Below, piece by piece: positions 8,019 to 17,176 of a stretch of 34,639 bases of DNA. Source of the DNA: Gemmatimonadota bacterium. GTDB lineage: Bacteria; GCA-2686955. The notes below the pieces were generated by a model. That model was not told where the DNA came from, did not search any database, and saw only the letters and a program-made list of their open reading frames with translations. The position numbers and the translations under genes are program-made. The DNA lies in NCBI GenBank assembly GCA_002686955.1, contig NYZA01000170.1, forward strand, positions 1 to 34,639, read 5' to 3'. Each line of letters starts with the position of its first letter. Position 1 is the stretch's first letter.

Positions 8019-10245
8019 GCGAATCCCCTCGCCGTTCACGACCACTGTGTCGCTCTTTCACATGGGGTTCGCGATCGGGATCACCCATCTGGCGATCTCA
8101 CTAGAAGTGTCCGCGACTCTGAGCTATCACCATTCGCTCATGCAGTCGCTCGTGCTGCTGATCTACCCGATCGCCTTCGTCGGCGTAGGCATCGGGGCGG
8201 TGATCGAGCAACGGTATTTTGTCCGGGAATCGACCCTCCCTCTACTGCGCTCAGCCGGGATCGCGCTCGGCCTGCTCCTTCTGGCGTCTCTGCGGGCGAA
8301 TTTTCTTGTGTCGAACCCGGCCGAGCTGGCGATGGCCGTCGCGACTCATGCGCTGGCGATGTCCGCCTGGTTCGGGCTGCTCGGAGCGGCGTTGTCTCGC
8401 GCTCTGCGGCGGGCAACGCGGCGGGGGAACAGCGGAATCGGATGGGCGGCGCATCTCGGCGGCCTCTTGGTTGGTTATGTCGCGGGCCCCACCGCGGTGT
8501 CGACGATCGGCGCCAATGCCGTTCTGGCGTCGACGGCGCTGTCGTTCACTCTACTGCCTCAAGTCGGAATTGTCGTCGTTATCGCGGTCTTCGCGCTGAG
8601 CAACACCTTGGCACTTGACAGCTCCATCGAAGATCTCAGAGATACTCGAAACTGGTCCGAGTTCCGATTGACGCGTCTGCTGGACGACCATGTCGGCAAG
8701 GTAACCGGGCTGCGTCCTTCGGGCATGCCCGCAAAGGCAACCCTATTTCGCGGATGGAGTCATTTGGCGCAGGTGCGGGTCACCGAGCGAGGAGGGCGCG
8801 AGGACGGACACGCCGTTTTCTACAATTTCAAGCTTCAGTATCCGGTGCAGTCACACTCTCTGCGATCGAGGGCCTTGGAAAAGGAAGAGTCGCTTTCCGC
8901 TGCGGAGCGGATTCAGGTGAGGCACAGAATGTCGCGAAGGGGGGTCTACGCCGCGGTGCCGGAGGGGGGGCGCGCGGTGATCTGCGGTGTGGGCGCGGGC
9001 TCTCCTCTGATCGAGTTTCCGACGGAGCTGCATCCGGGCATCGTCGCGGTCGAGCGAGATCCGCTGGTCGTGCAGTATTTCTCGCTCATGCGACCCGATC
9101 TGAACGGGCGGGCCTTCGCGGACCTCACCGTGCTCGCGGGCGATGGGCGCCGAGTCATCGAGATGATCGAGGAGCCGCTGGATGCGATCGTGCTCGAGTC
9201 GGCCCGCTTCCAGCCGCATCGCATAATGAGCGCCGCGATGGAGACGCAGTATCTCTACACCGAAGATGCCCTGCGAACCTATCTCGACAAGCTGGCCCCG
9301 GATGGCGTGCTGGTCATCGAGTTCAACCGCATGCACGCCCGGCCGACCCTGGAGTATCTGCCGACTCAGACGCTTCAGGCGCTGGAACGATTCGGCGTTC
9401 CTCATCGCACCGCCAATATCGATCTGAGCGACGCGGGACGGGTCTGCATTGTTGCTTCCCCGAGCGCGAAAGGGCTGGATGCGGCATTCGCCCGGATGAG
9501 CCGCGAGTGGCGGGAACTGCAGTGGCGCGGGTGGCAACCCTCTTTCAGTGACGACCCGATCCACGAGCACCGCTTCACCGACAGCCGGCCCTTTTCGGCT
9601 TGGTTCACGATGGGCGTCGATCGGCAGCACACCCTGATGGGGATCGCCTACCTGATCATATTCCTGGGCACGATCGCGGCGGTGCTCGTGGGCCTGGGCT
9701 CGAGATCCGCGGAATGGAATCCCTCGGGCTACACTTTCTGTATCGGTGTAGGGCATATCGCCATCCAGATCGCGACATTCATCACCTACCGTACTTATTT
9801 TGGCGACGAAGTGCTGACGATCATGCGATTGATCAGCTACTTCCTCTTCTATGGGGCGGTAGGAAGCTTGTTGAGCACCAGGCTCAGGCGGCTTCCGGGT
9901 GCGCCGCTCCGTGTCGGAATAGTCGTGACGGTATTCGCCCTGCACTTCGCTCTGCTGCGCGCGATCCCCTTCTCAGAGGCGAGCATAACGACCCGCGAGC
10001 TTTGGAGCGCCGCGACACTGCTCCCGGCCGGCGTGCTGATGGGTCTCTTCTTCCCCTTGGCGATCTCTCGGGCGGGGACCGGTCTCGTCGCGCGCGTGGT
10101 CCTGCTCGACGCCGTCGGCACGTTCGTCGGCTATGGGCTGCTCTTTCCGGCCTTGCTCGGCCACGGCGTCGGCGCGCTGGCCGCGCTCGGCGTGGCGGCA
10201 TACGCCGTGGCATCAGGCCTCTATCGCCCCGCCCGAGGTCAATGA
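8011..10245 (+). CDS. Polytopic membrane protein with spermidine-synthase-like domain
   Basis: This 744-aa protein has about six membrane helices in residues 10-200, a central soluble domain (about 210-520) and further helices in 535-740. The soluble domain has a Rossmann glycine motif ICGVGAGSPLIEF (323-335), an acidic residue after strand 2 (VAVERDP, Glu349) and strand-4 region DAIVLESARF, as in spermidine synthase/SAM-dependent folds. True aminopropyltransferases carry DGG and conserved Asp residues that I do not see, so polyamine synthesis is doubtful. Membrane-embedded 'spermidine synthase' proteins of unknown function are common in environmental bacteria. The ATG overlaps the upstream stop (ATGAGTAG) and follows a strong GGAGG. 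Its partner is the ASST-like lipoprotein. Its TGA is followed directly by the convergent MATE stop (TGATCA). Confidence 0.72.
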   Translation: MSRRIPSPFTTTVSLFHMGFAIGITHLAISLEVSATLSYHHSLMQSLVLLIYPIAFVGVGIGAVIEQRYFVRESTLPLLRSAGIALGLLLLASLRANFLVSNPAELAMAVATHALAMSAWFGLLGAALSRALRRATRRGNSGIGWAAHLGGLLVGYVAGPTAVSTIGANAVLASTALSFTLLPQVGIVVVIAVFALSNTLALDSSIEDLRDTRNWSEFRLTRLLDDHVGKVTGLRPSGMPAKATLFRGWSHLAQVRVTERGGREDGHAVFYNFKLQYPVQSHSLRSRALEKEESLSAAERIQVRHRMSRRGVYAAVPEGGRAVICGVGAGSPLIEFPTELHPGIVAVERDPLVVQYFSLMRPDLNGRAFADLTVLAGDGRRVIEMIEEPLDAIVLESARFQPHRIMSAAMETQYLYTEDALRTYLDKLAPDGVLVIEFNRMHARPTLEYLPTQTLQALERFGVPHRTANIDLSDAGRVCIVASPSAKGLDAAFARMSREWRELQWRGWQPSFSDDPIHEHRFTDSRPFSAWFTMGVDRQHTLMGIAYLIIFLGTIAAVLVGLGSRSAEWNPSGYTFCIGVGHIAIQIATFITYRTYFGDEVLTIMRLISYFLFYGAVGSLLSTRLRRLPGAPLRVGIVVTVFALHFALLRAIPFSEASITTRELWSAATLLPAGVLMGLFFPLAISRAGTGLVARVVLLDAVGTFVGYGLLFPALLGHGVGALAALGVAAYAVASGLYRPARGQ

Positions 10246-11595
10246 TCAGATCGCCTTCAGCTTCCACCGCCCGCGAAGAAACCATGTCGCCAGTATCGCC
10301 GCCTTGATGAGAGTCGTGATCGTCAGCGTCCACCAGACTCCGTTGACGCCCCATTCGAGCTCGAAACAGAAATAGTAGGCGAGAGGAATGCGCAGTGCCG
10401 AGCCGGGAATGCTCACCGCCATCGGCGGAATGGTGTCGCCGGCACCGCTGAACGCTCCCTCCAACACGATTTCGATCGCCATCGCCATCTGCGAGAGCCC
10501 AAGAATGATCAGATAATCGGTGGCGATCGCCAGCACATCGGGGTCGTCGCTGAATACCGACGCGATCGACTCCGGCGCCGCGATGAAGAGCACCGAGATC
10601 GCGAAGGTGATCACGATCGCCGAGCCGACCGATCCCCACGCGCATTTCGCGGCGCGTTCCGGCAGCTTGGCGCCAAGATTTTGTCCCACCATCGTCGACG
10701 CAGCCATCGAGAAACCGAAGCAGGTCAAAAAGGAGAACGACTCCATTCGATTGCCGATCCCCATCGCGGCGGCCGCGCTCTCTCCGTAGCTGTGCACGAT
10801 CTTGATCAGGAACCAGTAGACCGACACAAAAACGAAGGTCTGGCCGGCGATCGGCAGCCCGATGCGGGCGATCTTGAGCATGCTTCGAGCGTTCGGGAGC
10901 TCTTCCAGCAGACGTCCGAGCTCGTAGCCGAGCTTCCCCCGGAGCATGAGCGTGTGGATAACGATCGCCCCGCCCGCGACCGAGACCGTGGTGGCGATGC
11001 TCGCGCCGGTGACTCCGAATGCGGGGATCGGTCCCCATCCGAAGATCAGCAGGGGATCGAACGCCATGTTGAAGAGCACGACGCCGACACCGACCTTCAT
11101 CGGCGTGCGGGTGTCGCCCGAGGCGCGAAAGGTCGCGTAGCCGACCTCGGCCATGAAGAAGAAGACGGCACCGATGAAGAAGATGCGCAGGTAAGGGATC
11201 GCATGGACCAGCGTCGCCTCTCCGGTATCCATGAAGCTCAGCAGCGCCGGTGTGAGGCGGAATCCCAGAGTCGAGAAGAGAATGCCGACGCCTAGAGCGA
11301 AGAGCACGCCCTGGCGCACGTAGTGGGTGACCGAATCGATCTCACCGGCGCCGATGTGGCGCGAGACCAGGGCGGTGACACCGACCGTGATGATCGACAT
11401 CGCCGCAAAGATCGTCCAAACCACGACCATCGACGAAGTGACGGCGTCCTGGGCCGTGGCACCGAGCTTCCCCACCCAGAAGTAGTCGGTGCTCGATAGC
11501 GCGAACTCCATCAGGTTCCCGAGCACGACCGGGAGCGCGAGAGAGAAGATGGTGCGCGTGATCGGGCCGGTGGTGATGTGGTCGCGGTTGTTCAT
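10246..11595 (-). CDS. MATE family multidrug/cation antiporter
   Basis: The 449-aa protein has twelve predicted membrane helices in two similar halves, as in the MATE family, and the typical start ITTGPITRTIFSLALPVVLG. These carriers export organic cations or other compounds in exchange for Na+ or H+; the substrate is unknown. The ATG at 11595 fits the family N-terminus. The longer reading from 11673 would run through the tRNA terminator and the tRNA 3' end and is unlikely. The start has no Shine-Dalgarno sequence and lies 3 nt after the U-tract of the tRNA-Glu terminator, so it may depend on terminator read-through or be leaderless. Confidence 0.9.
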   Translation of the reverse strand: MNNRDHITTGPITRTIFSLALPVVLGNLMEFALSSTDYFWVGKLGATAQDAVTSSMVVVWTIFAAMSIITVGVTALVSRHIGAGEIDSVTHYVRQGVLFALGVGILFSTLGFRLTPALLSFMDTGEATLVHAIPYLRIFFIGAVFFFMAEVGYATFRASGDTRTPMKVGVGVVLFNMAFDPLLIFGWGPIPAFGVTGASIATTVSVAGGAIVIHTLMLRGKLGYELGRLLEELPNARSMLKIARIGLPIAGQTFVFVSVYWFLIKIVHSYGESAAAAMGIGNRMESFSFLTCFGFSMAASTMVGQNLGAKLPERAAKCAWGSVGSAIVITFAISVLFIAAPESIASVFSDDPDVLAIATDYLIILGLSQMAMAIEIVLEGAFSGAGDTIPPMAVSIPGSALRIPLAYYFCFELEWGVNGVWWTLTITTLIKAAILATWFLRGRWKLKAI

Positions 11596-11598
11596 CGG

Positions 11599-11634
11599 AA
11601 AAAAGGAAGCCCCCAAAACGAATTGGAGGCTTCC
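11599..11634 (-). terminator. Rho-independent terminator after tRNA-Glu
   Basis: On the minus strand GGAAGCCTCC pairs with GGGGGCTTCC (ten pairs including one G-U, extendable by two A-T pairs), with a short loop and a run of six T residues at 11604-11599. It lies 33 nt beyond the tRNA 3' end and 3 nt before the MATE start codon, so it can act both as the tRNA terminator and as a barrier to MATE expression. Confidence 0.88.
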
Positions 11635-11667
11635 GTCGATGCCTTCGGATCTCTCCGGAGGAGAAGA

Positions 11668-11742
11668 TGGCATCCCCGGCGGGAATCGAACCCGCGCTGC
11701 CGGCGTGAAAGGCCGGTGTCCTAACCACTAGACGACGGGGAC
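11668..11742 (-). tRNA. tRNA-Glu (anticodon UUC)
   Basis: The 75-nt sequence folds as a full cloverleaf: acceptor 5' GTCCCCG with 3' CGGGGAT, D arm GTCTAGTGGTTAGGAC, anticodon stem CCGGC/GCCGG around loop CTTTCAC, four-base variable region CAGC, and T arm GCGGG-TTCGATT-CCCGC. The discriminator base is G and the CCA end is encoded. Anticodon TTC reads GAA and GAG. Its wobble U34 is the type of base modified by Elp3/Trm9-like enzymes in eukaryotes, which matters for the genes at 29465-32762. Confidence 0.96.
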
Positions 11743-11837
11743 ATGGGGAATAGATCCCAGAAAAACAAGGTTAGCCGCGGCGGGAGGCCTTGTCTAGGAG
11801 CCATCGGCCGATCGCGCTAATCTCCTCACCTAGCACC

Positions 11838-13001
11838 ATGCACGATCCTAGCCAAGCTTCGTCCCCCTCTCCCCCCCGCGCCCCGGGTCGCCCCCCCCTG
11901 GTCATGCTCGTCGCGGGCGCGCGGCCGAACTTCATGAAGGTCGCGCCGGTCCACCGTGCAATCACCGCCGGTGGCCGGCTGAGGACCTCTCTGGTGCACA
12001 CGGGGCAGCACCACGATCCGGAGATGTCGGAAGTCTTCTTTCGCGATCTCGGCCTGCCCGAACCCGATGCCCACCTGGGGATTGCCGGCGGAAGCCACGC
12101 GGAGCTGACGGCGCGCGTCATGATGGCCCTCGACCGCGCGATCGAGGCGGAGCGGCCCGATCTGGTCGTTGTTGTCGGCGATGTCGACTCGACCCTCGCG
12201 GCCGCACTCGTCGCCTCGAAGCGCCGGCTGCCCCTGGCGCATATCGAGGCCGGGCTGCGCAGCCGCGATCGCACGATGCCAGAGGAGACCAACCGCATCT
12301 TGACCGACCGCGTCTCCGACCTGCTCTTCGTCACCGAGGCGGCCGCCGTCGAGAATCTGATGGCGGAAGGAGTGCCTCGCGAGGCGATCCATCTCGTCGG
12401 CAACGTGATGATCGACACCCTTTTCGCCTGCCGGGAGCGGATCGAGAACCGGCCTCCCCCGCCCATCGCGCGTGACCTCGTCGAAGGCGACTTCGCCCTC
12501 GCCACGCTCCATCGACCGGCGAATGTCGACGATCGAGAGCGCCTGCGCGAGATCCTGGCGGCGCTTTACGAGATCGCGGGGAGGATCCCGATCGTCCTCC
12601 CCCTTCACCCGCGCACCCGCGCCGGCCTGGAGCGATTCGGCTGGGGCGATCGGATCGACGGCGGCGGCCCGCTCCGCCTGACAGAGCCGATGGGCTACCT
12701 CGATTTCATGCACCTGATGCTGCGGTCGAGGCTGGTGCTGACCGATTCCGGCGGCATTCAAGAGGAGACCACGGCGATCGGCACCCCCTGCCTCACGATG
12801 CGCGAGAACACCGAGCGCCCGATCACGCTCCACTCCGGCACCAATCGTCTGGTCGGCTCATCGCGCGCCAAGATCGTCGAGGCGGCGGACGAGGCTCTGG
12901 CGGCACCCCGCACCGACCCCTCGATCCCCCCCCTTTGGGACGGCCGGGCAGCGGAGCGGATCGCCGCGGTGATCGAGCGTTTTCTGAGCTCCCACAAGTG
13001 A
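11838..13001 (+). CDS. wecB: UDP-N-acetylglucosamine 2-epimerase (non-hydrolysing)
   Basis: The 387-aa cytoplasmic enzyme interconverts UDP-GlcNAc and UDP-ManNAc for surface polysaccharide synthesis. Family motifs are in order: GARPNFMKVAPV, HTGQHHD, VVGDVDST, HIEAGLRS, PEETNR, DSGGIQEE and MRENTERP. The usual HRxEN is changed to HRPANVD, and the usual GTRPE to GARPN. Length matches WecB. ATG 11838 is chosen because the preceding in-frame TTG at 11790 would add a Pro/Ser-rich extension. No other polysaccharide genes are in the window. It is the first gene of a plus-strand run, 60 nt before the RND exporter. Confidence 0.9.
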   Translation: MHDPSQASSPSPPRAPGRPPLVMLVAGARPNFMKVAPVHRAITAGGRLRTSLVHTGQHHDPEMSEVFFRDLGLPEPDAHLGIAGGSHAELTARVMMALDRAIEAERPDLVVVVGDVDSTLAAALVASKRRLPLAHIEAGLRSRDRTMPEETNRILTDRVSDLLFVTEAAAVENLMAEGVPREAIHLVGNVMIDTLFACRERIENRPPPPIARDLVEGDFALATLHRPANVDDRERLREILAALYEIAGRIPIVLPLHPRTRAGLERFGWGDRIDGGGPLRLTEPMGYLDFMHLMLRSRLVLTDSGGIQEETTAIGTPCLTMRENTERPITLHSGTNRLVGSSRAKIVEAADEALAAPRTDPSIPPLWDGRAAERIAAVIERFLSSHK

Positions 13002-13061
13002 TATCGTCGGCAATCTGAGCATCGACGGGGGGACGGGCGTGAAGCCCCGGAAAGGCCCGAG

Positions 13062-15797
13062 TTGCTTCGCCGAAAGTTTCTGGAGCTCTGCGTTCATCTG
13101 GCCCTCGAGGTGCGCGGCCGCACCCTCGCGGTGGGTCTGGCGCTCACCCTCGTCGCCCTCGCGGTATCGACCCAACTCGGCCTCAACTTCCAGTGGACCG
13201 AGATGCTCCCCGCCGACTCCCCTCTCGTCGTGGGCGTGGAACGGGTCCACTCCGAATTCACCACCGGCAACTCCTACATCGTCGCGATCACCGCCCCCGA
13301 CGCCGCGACACTCGAAGCCGCCGTCGACGATGCGGCGCGTGAAATCGAGAAGATCGACGAGCCCCTGCGTCAAGTGGTTCGCGGGATCGACGAGGAGTTC
13401 GCGCTCGATCACGGCCTCGGCTCGTTGGGCGCAACCGACCTGCGGCGCGCCGAGCGGCTCCTCTCCGACCCCGATCTGCTCCCCTTCCTTCGCCATCTGA
13501 ACGACACTTTCGAAGATGATTATGGGGACAGTACCGACCGCCTGAGCGACGACGAACGCAGCGTGGTCTCTATCCTGCAAGCGGTCGGCGGACTCACCGA
13601 CGGACTGATCGCCGCCGCCGATGGACGGGACGCGGCCCCTCTGATCGACCGCGCCGTCCGCGATCTCAGCAGCGGCGACCCCTACTTCCGCTCCCTCGAT
13701 GGCGAAATGGCGCTCATTTTCGTCTCTCCCCTCGGCGAGGTGGGCGACATGACGACGGTCATTCCGGTCGACTATGCGATCGAGGAGCTCTTCGAGGGGC
13801 TGGCCCAGCGCCACCCGAAGGCTACTTTCGAGCGCACCGGCGTGATTCCGGTCTCGCGCGATGAGCTCGATTCACTCGGCGGCATGACCTATCTGCTCAG
13901 CGGCCTGGCGCTGGCGCTGGCATATCTGTTGCTTGCGATTGCATTTCGCGACCTCACGACTCCGATACTCGCCGGTGCGCCCCTGCTCGCGGGCATCATC
14001 TGGTCGCTCGCTGTCTACACATTCACTGTGCGCGAGCTGAACATCATGACCGCCGTGATCATGATGGTCCTCACCGGGCTCGGCATCGACTTCTCGATCC
14101 ACTTGGTGGGTCGTTTTCAGGAAGAGCGACAGGGCGGAGGCACATCGGCCGATGCTCTCCGGCGCACGCTGAGTGAGACCGGCGGCGGCGTGGTGACCGG
14201 CGGGCTCACGACGGCGATCGCTTTCTTCGTCTTGATGGTGGCCGAGACAAAAGGGATACGGGAGTTCGGATTCTGCGCCGGAATCGGAGTGTTGCTGACT
14301 CTCTGCTCGGTGCTCACGCTGCTGCCGGCTCTGCTCATGTGGCGCGACGAACGACTTTCCAGCGCGGGACGTCGACTCGCCAGCCGCCCCCTCCCGGCGC
14401 TTGGCGCTCTGGCGCATGGGGCCGGCCGGCGCGCCCTCCCATTCTCGATCGTTGTTGTCGTCACCACGGCCGCGGGCATCTGGCTCGGCACCCAAAACCG
14501 ATATGAATACAATATGCTCGAGTTGGAGCCGGCGGGGCTCCGGTCGGTCGATCTGCAACCCGAAATCGTGGAGCGCTTCGGTCTTTCGATGGAAGTCGCC
14601 TTCGTAACGGCGCCCGATATCGAGACCTCGCGACATTTGGCGGAGGCGTTCAGAGATCTGGAATCGGTCGGCGATGTCGACGATATCTCGCTCTGGCTTC
14701 CCCCGCCGGACGAAGCGGCGCAAGCTGGAGAGACGATCCGCCGAATTCGCGCGGCCGCGGCGAGGGGAGAGCGACGATTCGATCCGGCCGACGAAGCCGA
14801 GCGCATTGCTCTCGCCGAGCAGGTCGGCCGCCTTCGCGACAACATAATCGAGATCGGCGATCTCGCTTACCTGAGCGGCCTCGATCGGATCGCCACCTCC
14901 GCGGCCCGCCTCACCGGCGCTGAGGAGCTCGACGGCAGACTCTCCCGCTTGGCCTATCGCCTGGAGAGCTCGGTGGCCGGCGCGCTCGGCGCGGAGGCGG
15001 AAGACGTGGTGAACTGGGAGCGCGTGCGCGGGCTGGCCGATCGCTTCGGAGAACGCCTGGCCGCGCGGGTCGAGCGGATGACTCGCATCGATCGCGCGGC
15101 GACGATCGACGATCTTCCCGGCGATGTGGTCGAACGGTACCGGTCGGCGGTGACGGGCGAGTTTCTCATCACTCTGATGCCGAAGGGCGATATCTACGAG
15201 CGGGAGCCGCTGGTGCGCTTCAGCGAAGAGGTGGCCCAGGTACACGGAGAAGCGGTCGGCACGCCGCAGCTGATCCTGGAGATGAACGAAGAGATGTTGC
15301 GAGAAGGGTTCATCGCCGTGCCGGCGGCCTTCGTCGCGATCGCGTTTCTGCTCTTCTGCGATTTTCGCCGGCCCCTGCCCACTCTGCTCGCGATGGTGCC
15401 TTTGATCGTCGCGACCGCCTGGTCGCTCGGAACAATGAAGCTGCTGGGTGTGAGCTACAATTTCGTCAACGTGATCGGCATTCCGATTTTGATCGGGATC
15501 GGGGTGGATGACGGCGTGCATCTGCTCCATCGACTGAGGCACGGTGGCGGACTGCGCGAGGCGGGGTCGGGCGTGGGCAGAGCGATGCTTTTGACCAGTC
15601 TGACGACAATGGCCGGTTTCGGCAGCATCGGTCTCTATTCCCATCGCGGAATGGCGTCGCTCGGAATCGCCCTGGCGATCGGTGTCGCGGCCTGCTTCCT
15701 GGCGACTATGTTGGCCCTTCCGCCTCTCTTGCAGTTCTGCGGCGTGATCGAAGAGCTCGAGGCGGAGCAGCGCGAGGCGGAGCTGGCGGGGCGATGA
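13062..15797 (+). CDS. RND superfamily exporter (MMPL type)
   Basis: This 911-aa inner-membrane protein has the duplicated RND layout: one helix (about 22-40), a large periplasmic loop, five helices (about 275-450), then the same pattern again. Signature segments are GLGIDFSIHLVGRF near residue 340 and GIGVDDGVHLLHRL near 812, with the acidic residues used for proton coupling. Relatives export lipids or hopanoids (MmpL, HpnN), and that is the best general guess. The start is a TTG at 13062 with GGAAAGG upstream; no in-frame ATG exists between it and the previous stop. It overlaps the next gene by ATGA. No adaptor or outer-membrane partner is adjacent. Confidence 0.85.
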   Translation: MLRRKFLELCVHLALEVRGRTLAVGLALTLVALAVSTQLGLNFQWTEMLPADSPLVVGVERVHSEFTTGNSYIVAITAPDAATLEAAVDDAAREIEKIDEPLRQVVRGIDEEFALDHGLGSLGATDLRRAERLLSDPDLLPFLRHLNDTFEDDYGDSTDRLSDDERSVVSILQAVGGLTDGLIAAADGRDAAPLIDRAVRDLSSGDPYFRSLDGEMALIFVSPLGEVGDMTTVIPVDYAIEELFEGLAQRHPKATFERTGVIPVSRDELDSLGGMTYLLSGLALALAYLLLAIAFRDLTTPILAGAPLLAGIIWSLAVYTFTVRELNIMTAVIMMVLTGLGIDFSIHLVGRFQEERQGGGTSADALRRTLSETGGGVVTGGLTTAIAFFVLMVAETKGIREFGFCAGIGVLLTLCSVLTLLPALLMWRDERLSSAGRRLASRPLPALGALAHGAGRRALPFSIVVVVTTAAGIWLGTQNRYEYNMLELEPAGLRSVDLQPEIVERFGLSMEVAFVTAPDIETSRHLAEAFRDLESVGDVDDISLWLPPPDEAAQAGETIRRIRAAAARGERRFDPADEAERIALAEQVGRLRDNIIEIGDLAYLSGLDRIATSAARLTGAEELDGRLSRLAYRLESSVAGALGAEAEDVVNWERVRGLADRFGERLAARVERMTRIDRAATIDDLPGDVVERYRSAVTGEFLITLMPKGDIYEREPLVRFSEEVAQVHGEAVGTPQLILEMNEEMLREGFIAVPAAFVAIAFLLFCDFRRPLPTLLAMVPLIVATAWSLGTMKLLGVSYNFVNVIGIPILIGIGVDDGVHLLHRLRHGGGLREAGSGVGRAMLLTSLTTMAGFGSIGLYSHRGMASLGIALAIGVAACFLATMLALPPLLQFCGVIEELEAEQREAELAGR

Positions 15798-17152
15798 GAG
15801 AAGATGGGGGATTGGTCGAGCTGCACGCGCATCTCTACGGCTGCATTCGGCACGATGCCTTGCTGCAACATATTTTGGTGAGCGATCGAATCGACTGGAG
15901 CGCCTATCAGGGGAGCTATGAGGCCGCTTTCGGCGTGCGACCCGATCCGGAGGCGATCGTCGAAAGGGTGCGCCGCAAAGAGGCGGGGGCGGAGAACGAG
16001 TTCAAAGAGCTCTTCGTGTTCGGCGACGGGGACGGTGGGCGCTTCGAGCGCTTCCAGGCGAAGTTCGACCTGCTGATCGCGGCGAGCGAGCTGAGCCGGC
16101 CGCGCTCGGATCCGGGCTTCGAGGGGCGGCTCGAGAACGAGCTCGACCGTTTCATGCTGCGGATTCTGCGGGATTACGCGGAGATCGGTGTGCGGCACGC
16201 GGAGCTGCGGATGATGCCGCCCCCGACCGAGCCGCGGGAGCTCGCGAAGGGGCTGTTGACGCGCATGCTGGAGCGTGCGGCGCGTGGAGCGGAGCTCGGA
16301 GTGGACGCCCGGGTCGCGATCAGTCTCTCGAGGGAGGATCCCTGGTACTTGTGGGATCTGATGCGGGATCTCTCGCTGGGCCCGCATGGCGAGCTGCTGA
16401 CCGGTGTCGATTTCTGCGCGGTGGAGGAGGGGCATCCCCCGAAACGGAAAAGCGCATTCTTCGACGCGGTGCGGGAGCACAACCGCGCCGCACCACAACG
16501 GGCGTTGGCGATCCTCTACCACGTCGGGGAGAGCTTCGAGGACAAATCGCTGGAGAGCGCGCTTCGCTGGGTGCAGGAGGCCGCGGAGATGGGAGCGCAC
16601 CGGCTGGGGCATGCGATCGCGCTGGGGGTCGATCCCGAGAGCTTCGGCGTGCACACGCGGCTGGAGCGTGCGGGGGAGAGGGCCGATCAGCTTCGCTACG
16701 ATTTGAAGCACGCCCCGGGTCTGGAGCGATTCGGCGTGCGCGTCGACCGTGAGCGCGCGGCGCGGGAGCTCTCGAAGGTAGAGACCTTCGCGACCGATTC
16801 GATGCTCGAGCTATCGTACGATCGCGAGCGGCTCGAAGAGCTTCGCAAGCGACAAGACTATGCGATGTCGGCTATTCTGAAGACGGGGGCGATTATCGAG
16901 GTCTGCCCCACGTCGAACCGGCGGCTGGCCGGACTCACCGACGATGCCCACCACCCGGTGCACCGATTCGTCGAAGCGGGACTTCCGATCGCGGTGGCGT
17001 CCGACGATCCGGGCATCTTCGACACGACATTGCCCGATGAGCTCGAATGGGTGCGGCGCACGCTCCGGTGGTCGAAGGGGGAGATCGAGGCGCTGGCGCG
17101 GCGGAGCTGGGGCTATCGGAGCGAGGTACTGGTGGGGATGGAATCGGGTTAG
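15794..17152 (+). CDS. Adenosine-deaminase-like metal-dependent hydrolase
   Basis: The 452-aa protein has the metal and catalytic motifs of the adenosine/AMP deaminase family: LHAHL (His11, His13), YHVGES (His243 and catalytic Glu246), RLGHAIAL, CPTSNRRL and the Asp pair in VASDDPGIFDT (404-405). The family deaminates adenosine or related purines through a Zn-bound water. It is about 100 residues longer than simple bacterial adenosine deaminases because of insertions between about 40-130 and 290-350, so the substrate may differ. It has no signal peptide and should be cytoplasmic. ATGA overlap with the RND exporter implies coupled translation; why a deaminase-like enzyme should accompany an exporter is unclear. 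Confidence 0.82.
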   Translation: MREDGGLVELHAHLYGCIRHDALLQHILVSDRIDWSAYQGSYEAAFGVRPDPEAIVERVRRKEAGAENEFKELFVFGDGDGGRFERFQAKFDLLIAASELSRPRSDPGFEGRLENELDRFMLRILRDYAEIGVRHAELRMMPPPTEPRELAKGLLTRMLERAARGAELGVDARVAISLSREDPWYLWDLMRDLSLGPHGELLTGVDFCAVEEGHPPKRKSAFFDAVREHNRAAPQRALAILYHVGESFEDKSLESALRWVQEAAEMGAHRLGHAIALGVDPESFGVHTRLERAGERADQLRYDLKHAPGLERFGVRVDRERAARELSKVETFATDSMLELSYDRERLEELRKRQDYAMSAILKTGAIIEVCPTSNRRLAGLTDDAHHPVHRFVEAGLPIAVASDDPGIFDTTLPDELEWVRRTLRWSKGEIEALARRSWGYRSEVLVGMESG

Positions 17153-17176
17153 GATGGCCGCAAAGGAACCGTCATT

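Noticed and set aside
6126-8045. Long minus-strand open frame (639 codons) opposite the binding protein and ASST genes
   Set aside because: It spans two genes and a divergent gap, has Arg/Asp-rich shadow composition and no recognisable family; the opposite-strand genes are clear.
8947-9500. Genuine spermidine synthase
   Set aside because: The fold motif is present but the catalytic Asp pattern of aminopropyltransferases is not recognisable and the protein is embedded in a polytopic membrane protein.
11596-11673. Upstream extension of the MATE gene to 11673
   Set aside because: It would translate through the terminator hairpin and into the tRNA 3' end; the family N-terminus begins at 11595.
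13872-15644. 590-codon minus-strand frame opposite the RND exporter
   Set aside because: His/Gln/Arg-rich mirror of membrane-protein codons in GC-rich DNA; no motifs.
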